A stretch of DNA of 64,000 bases. Origin: Mycolicibacterium neoaurum. GTDB taxonomy: Bacteria; Actinomycetota; Actinomycetes; Mycobacteriales; Mycobacteriaceae. The notes beneath the pieces are model-generated. The model made no database searches, was not told the origin of the DNA, and worked only from the letters and a program-made list of their open reading frames with translations. The stretch spans positions 3,224,001 to 3,288,000 of the forward strand of contig NZ_JAQIIX010000002.1 in NCBI RefSeq assembly GCF_036946495.1, read 5' to 3'. Each line of letters starts with the position of its first letter. The first letter of the stretch is position 1. A program made the position numbers and the translations under genes. This document shows, piece by piece, positions 60,993-64,000 of this stretch.

Positions 60993-62231
60993 TTGGTGCC
61001 CAAGAAGATGCTGGCGAGCTCGGTGCTGGCGGTCGCGCTGGTCGTCGCGGGGTGTGCCGGACCCCAGACCCCACCGCCGGCGCCCCAGTCGACCGAGATC
61101 CAGCTGCCCGCGGACTATTCCGCGAACGGGCCCGGCGCGCTGGTCAGCGCGACCCGGTTGCCCACCGTGGACCGTCGACTGCTGCGGATCACCTCGATCG
61201 CCGCGCGCATTTCCTACAACTCGACCTCCGGGGTCGACGGCAGCCCGCAGGTCGTCACCGGCAGTGTGTTCGTCCCGGACGGCACCCCACCCGAGGGCGG
61301 CTGGCCGACCATCGTGTTCGGGCACGGCACCACCGGCGTGCTGTCCGAATGCGGCCCGTCACTGTCGCCGACCCTGCTGGGTTCCGTCGACGCCATCCGG
61401 GCGCTGGTCACCCTCGGCTACGTGATGGTCGTGCCCGACTACCAGGGGCTGGGCAACACCAACAGCTATCACCCGTACCTGGATGCCACGACCGCCGGAT
61501 ACAACATGGTCGACGCGGCCAGCGCGGCCAAGCGTCTGGTCCCCGACATGTCGGATCGTTGGGTGGCCTTCGGCGTTTCCCAGGGCGGACAGGCGTCATG
61601 GGCGGCCAACGAGGTGTTCAACACCTACGGTGCCCGCGACACCCGGCTGCTCGGATCGGTCAGCGTATCCCCGGCCGCCGATATCACCGGCATGGCCGAC
61701 ATGGCCGCCGCAGGCACGCTGTCGGCCCAGCAGCGCATCGCCATGGTGCTGATCCTGTCCTCGTTGCAGAATGCGCACCCCGATCTGAATCTCGACGACT
61801 ACCGGCGCGGCCTGGTCGCCGAGAAGTGGGACCTGTTGGCCGGTTGTTCGGTCGACGCCACCGAGGAGCGCCTCGAGATCGCCGAGAAGATACCGCCGGA
61901 GGATCTGCGGCCTGCGACACCGGAAGCCCTCGACCGGTTGCGCGGATACCTGCAGCAGATGAGCGGGCTGCCCAAGGCGCCCGCGGCCGCCCCGATGTTC
62001 GTGGTACACGGCGACGCCGACGATGTGGTGCCGGTGGCCTGGACCTCCGAGGCCGTGCAAAGGGCCTGCAATATGGGCGACACCGTGGCATCGTTCATCG
62101 CTGGTGGCCGCGGACACGGTGATTTCGATCCGATCGTCGCGTTGGATTGGATCATCAAGCGGTTCGCCGACGCACCCGCCGACAGCACCTGCAACGTCGA
62201 GGGTGGCCCGTCGATACTCAAGGGTGTCTGA
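60993..62231 (+). CDS. Secreted lipase-family lipoprotein, copy 2
   Basis: A 412-residue paralogue of the gene at 58999. Lipobox VVAGC (Cys21). Triad: Ser196 in GVSQGG, Asp in HGDADDVV, His in GRGHGDF. It shares GPGALVSATRLP, YNSTSGVDGSP and GGWPTIVFGHGTTG with the others. The start is TTG 60993 or GTG 60996, with GAGGAG upstream. It follows the second Wzz-like gene by 18 bases. Confidence 0.85.
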   Translation: MVPKKMLASSVLAVALVVAGCAGPQTPPPAPQSTEIQLPADYSANGPGALVSATRLPTVDRRLLRITSIAARISYNSTSGVDGSPQVVTGSVFVPDGTPPEGGWPTIVFGHGTTGVLSECGPSLSPTLLGSVDAIRALVTLGYVMVVPDYQGLGNTNSYHPYLDATTAGYNMVDAASAAKRLVPDMSDRWVAFGVSQGGQASWAANEVFNTYGARDTRLLGSVSVSPAADITGMADMAAAGTLSAQQRIAMVLILSSLQNAHPDLNLDDYRRGLVAEKWDLLAGCSVDATEERLEIAEKIPPEDLRPATPEALDRLRGYLQQMSGLPKAPAAAPMFVVHGDADDVVPVAWTSEAVQRACNMGDTVASFIAGGRGHGDFDPIVALDWIIKRFADAPADSTCNVEGGPSILKGV

Positions 62232-62288
62232 CGGGCCCTGGCAGATACAGGAACCGAACCTCGACCGTCGCTCGACCGGAGAACGCTG

Positions 62289-63566
62289 ATGACAGATACC
62301 AATGCGGCGCGCGGACAGGCACCTGCGCCGGCCATCGAGTCCCAGGTGGTGGCCAGTTCACCGACCCGGACCCGGATCATCGGGCTGGACGGGATACGAG
62401 GTCTTGGTTGTCTGGCCGTCGTCGTCGGGCATGTGGCGCTGGCCTACTCGCCGGTCACACACGACAAGGCGTTCCTCGGCGTGCTGGGCCTGGCACTCAT
62501 CCTGTTCTTCGTCCTCAGTGGGTTCCTGCTGTTCCTGCCCTATATCCGGCGGCTCACCAAGGACCGGTCGACGGCCGCGATGCCCGACACCAAGCAGTAC
62601 GCCCTGCACCGGATCTTCCGGGTGTTCCCCGGTTATCTGGTGATCTTCCTGATCTGCAACTACCTGCTGCGGGTGGCCTACGTCGAGAACTCGGCCATCC
62701 AGCCGCACGGCACCGATGCCGGCACCGGGATGATCACCGACCCGTGGGAACTGCTGGCCAACCTGACGCTCACCCAGACCTATTTCCCGGACTACGTGCA
62801 GACCGGGATCAGCCCGTCCTGGTCGCTGACGCTGGAGATCGCCTTCTACGCGTCGCTGCCGCTGCTGGGTGCGCTGTTGTTCGCACTGCGCAGGCGCACC
62901 GACGTCACGCCGCTGGTGTTGGCCTGTCTTGCGCCGGTCATCCTGCTGACGATCGGTGTGGTCGGACGACTGTTCGCACCGATGGTGTTCGCCGCGACCG
63001 GCGCGGACACCGTGATGATGCAGAACTGGGGCCCCACCTGGGCCGCGGTATTCATGCGCAGCTTCGTCACCAATGCCGATCTGTTCGCCTACGGCATGTT
63101 CGCGGCCATCATCTATGTGGCGATCGAGCAGGGGGTGTTCTCGGCGCCGGCAGCCAGACGGATCTATCTGCTGTGCTTCCCGCTGCTGATGGTGTCCTTC
63201 GTCGGTGCCCTCGGACTGACCTTCGCCGGCACCGTATTCGCCACCGCCGGAATCGGTTTCGTCTCCGCGGTGTTCATCGCGATCGTGGTGTTCCCGCTGG
63301 CGAGGGGCAGGGATTCGCGGTTGGCCCGATTCCTGGACGCCAAACCGTTCTACTTCGTCGGGCTGATCTCGCTGTCGGTCTACCTGTGGCACTACCCGAT
63401 CCTGTTGCTGTTGGGCCGGTACGACCTGGCCGCCGGCGACTCCTGGGGCGGAATGCTGCGTAACGTGGCGGTCGTGGCCATCGTGACGATCGTCGTGGCG
63501 ACGATCACCTACTACACCGTCGAACGTCCGGGGCTGGACCTCGTCAAGCGGTTCCGGAAGCGTTGA
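62289..63566 (+). CDS. Acyltransferase-3-family membrane O-acyltransferase
   Basis: A 425-residue protein with ten or more hydrophobic helices, beginning IIGLDGIRGLGCLAVVVGHV, the AT3 motif with the catalytic His. R/H motifs at HRIFRVFPGY are also typical. OafA/WecH-like proteins acylate surface sugars. It stands between the second and third lipase genes and overlaps the latter (TGATG), linking acylation and lipase functions. Confidence 0.88.
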   Translation: MTDTNAARGQAPAPAIESQVVASSPTRTRIIGLDGIRGLGCLAVVVGHVALAYSPVTHDKAFLGVLGLALILFFVLSGFLLFLPYIRRLTKDRSTAAMPDTKQYALHRIFRVFPGYLVIFLICNYLLRVAYVENSAIQPHGTDAGTGMITDPWELLANLTLTQTYFPDYVQTGISPSWSLTLEIAFYASLPLLGALLFALRRRTDVTPLVLACLAPVILLTIGVVGRLFAPMVFAATGADTVMMQNWGPTWAAVFMRSFVTNADLFAYGMFAAIIYVAIEQGVFSAPAARRIYLLCFPLLMVSFVGALGLTFAGTVFATAGIGFVSAVFIAIVVFPLARGRDSRLARFLDAKPFYFVGLISLSVYLWHYPILLLLGRYDLAAGDSWGGMLRNVAVVAIVTIVVATITYYTVERPGLDLVKRFRKR

Positions 63567-64000
63567 TGCGTCGCAATCTCGTGATCGGCGGTGCGTTGGC
63601 GGCCGTGCTGGTTCTCCTCGCCGGGGTGACCGTCGCGGTGTCACCGACCGTCCGCCAACAGCTGGGTCTGTCCGATCCGCCCGCCGCGGCCGCCCAAGCC
63701 GAGCCCGTTCCGGGCGCCGATCTGTCCGGGACCGGACCGGGATCGCTGATCAGCGCGATGACGATGCCGGAGTTCAGTCGCAGCCCGCAGGGCTCGCAGA
63801 TCAGCGCCGCGCGCGTGGTGTACCGATCCACCGACGGTGACACCGGTGCGCCGACCGAGGTGTCGGGTTCGGTCTTCATCCCGCGTGGCAGCCCACCGGC
63901 GGGCGGCTGGCCCGTCGTCGCGTTCGGACACGGCACCGTCGGGATCGATGAGCCATGCGCGCCCTCGCTGTCGGCGACGCTGCTCGGGATGACCGACTGG
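63566..64000 (+). CDS. Secreted lipase-family protein, copy 3 (partial, cut by window end)
   Basis: The frame runs from ATG 63566, overlapping the AT3 stop, to the right edge without a stop (145 residues seen). It starts MRRNLVIGGALAAVLVLLAG, a signal peptide or anchor without a lipobox Cys. It then shows GPGSLISAMTMPEF, VVYRSTDGDTGAPTEVSGSV and GGWPVVAFGHGTVG, the same blocks as copies 1 and 2. The active-site Ser lies outside the window. Confidence 0.82.
   Translation, partial: MRRNLVIGGALAAVLVLLAGVTVAVSPTVRQQLGLSDPPAAAAQAEPVPGADLSGTGPGSLISAMTMPEFSRSPQGSQISAARVVYRSTDGDTGAPTEVSGSVFIPRGSPPAGGWPVVAFGHGTVGIDEPCAPSLSATLLGMTDW

Overview
The window is high-GC actinobacterial DNA from a fast-growing mycobacterium (Mycolicibacterium-like). 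Evidence is the gene order, which follows in pieces the M. tuberculosis block Rv3306c to Rv3280 (amiB1-amiA1-Rv3304-lpdA-glpD2-Rv3300c; nei2-lhr; pcd-Rv3292-lrpA-lat; rsbW-sigF; accA3; sufE-like-sseA-maf-accE5-accD5), the many leaderless starts preceded by a TANNNT -10 box, SigF-type promoters (GTTT-N15/16-GGGTA), a mycobacterial LexA box, a 13E12-family HNH gene and a KshA-type Rieske oxygenase. Family and synteny statements come from memory of these families, not from a search.

Layout. 1-6.2 kb: two M20 amidohydrolases, a cyclotransferase-like gene, lpdA, glpD2 and an RluA pseudouridine synthase, with a perfect 66-bp palindrome and a 35-bp tandem repeat between genes. 6.2-12 kb: FkbM methyltransferase, SDR, enoyl-CoA hydratase, then a TetR regulator divergent from a ferredoxin reductase/acyl-CoA desaturase pair. 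11.8-17.1 kb: nei2 and lhr (DNA repair). 17.3-20.0 kb: a three-gene unit (PF10118-like protein, polytopic membrane protein, TetR) behind a long inverted repeat. 20.0-24.4 kb: SDR, DUF222-HNH gene with an SOS box, htpG. 24.4-29.1 kb: a lysine-degradation locus (lat, lrpA, 2-oxoadipate dioxygenase, pcd). 29.1-31.2 kb: Mrr-like nuclease, SRPBCC-ArsR pair with a perfect operator-like palindrome, PAS-ANTAR regulator. 31.2-36.8 kb: a SigF island of small membrane proteins, an F420 enzyme, DoxX-like protein, small acidic protein, rsbW-sigF and a STAS protein, with at least four good and two weaker SigF-type promoters. 36.9-47.3 kb: MobA-like transferase, SDR, the acyl-CoA carboxylase genes accA3/accE5/accD5, an AlkP-superfamily protein, sulfur-transfer genes and maf. 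47.3-50.2 kb: acyl-CoA ligase and KshA-like oxygenase.

50.5-64 kb (runs off the right edge): a cell-envelope polysaccharide cluster containing three glycosyltransferases, a hexapeptide acetyltransferase, a Wzx-like flippase, an O-antigen-ligase-like polymerase on the opposite strand, a Wzz-kinase fusion whose P-loop Lys is Arg, a second kinase-less Wzz protein, an AT3 acyltransferase and three paralogous exported lipase-like proteins interleaved with the Wzz genes. I consider this the most interesting part: it has the parts list for a secreted, possibly acylated polysaccharide, and the lipase-Wzz pairing is not a standard arrangement.

No gap between genes exceeds 300 bases. I saw no tRNA, rRNA, CRISPR array, insertion sequence or prophage. 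The genes at both window edges are partial.
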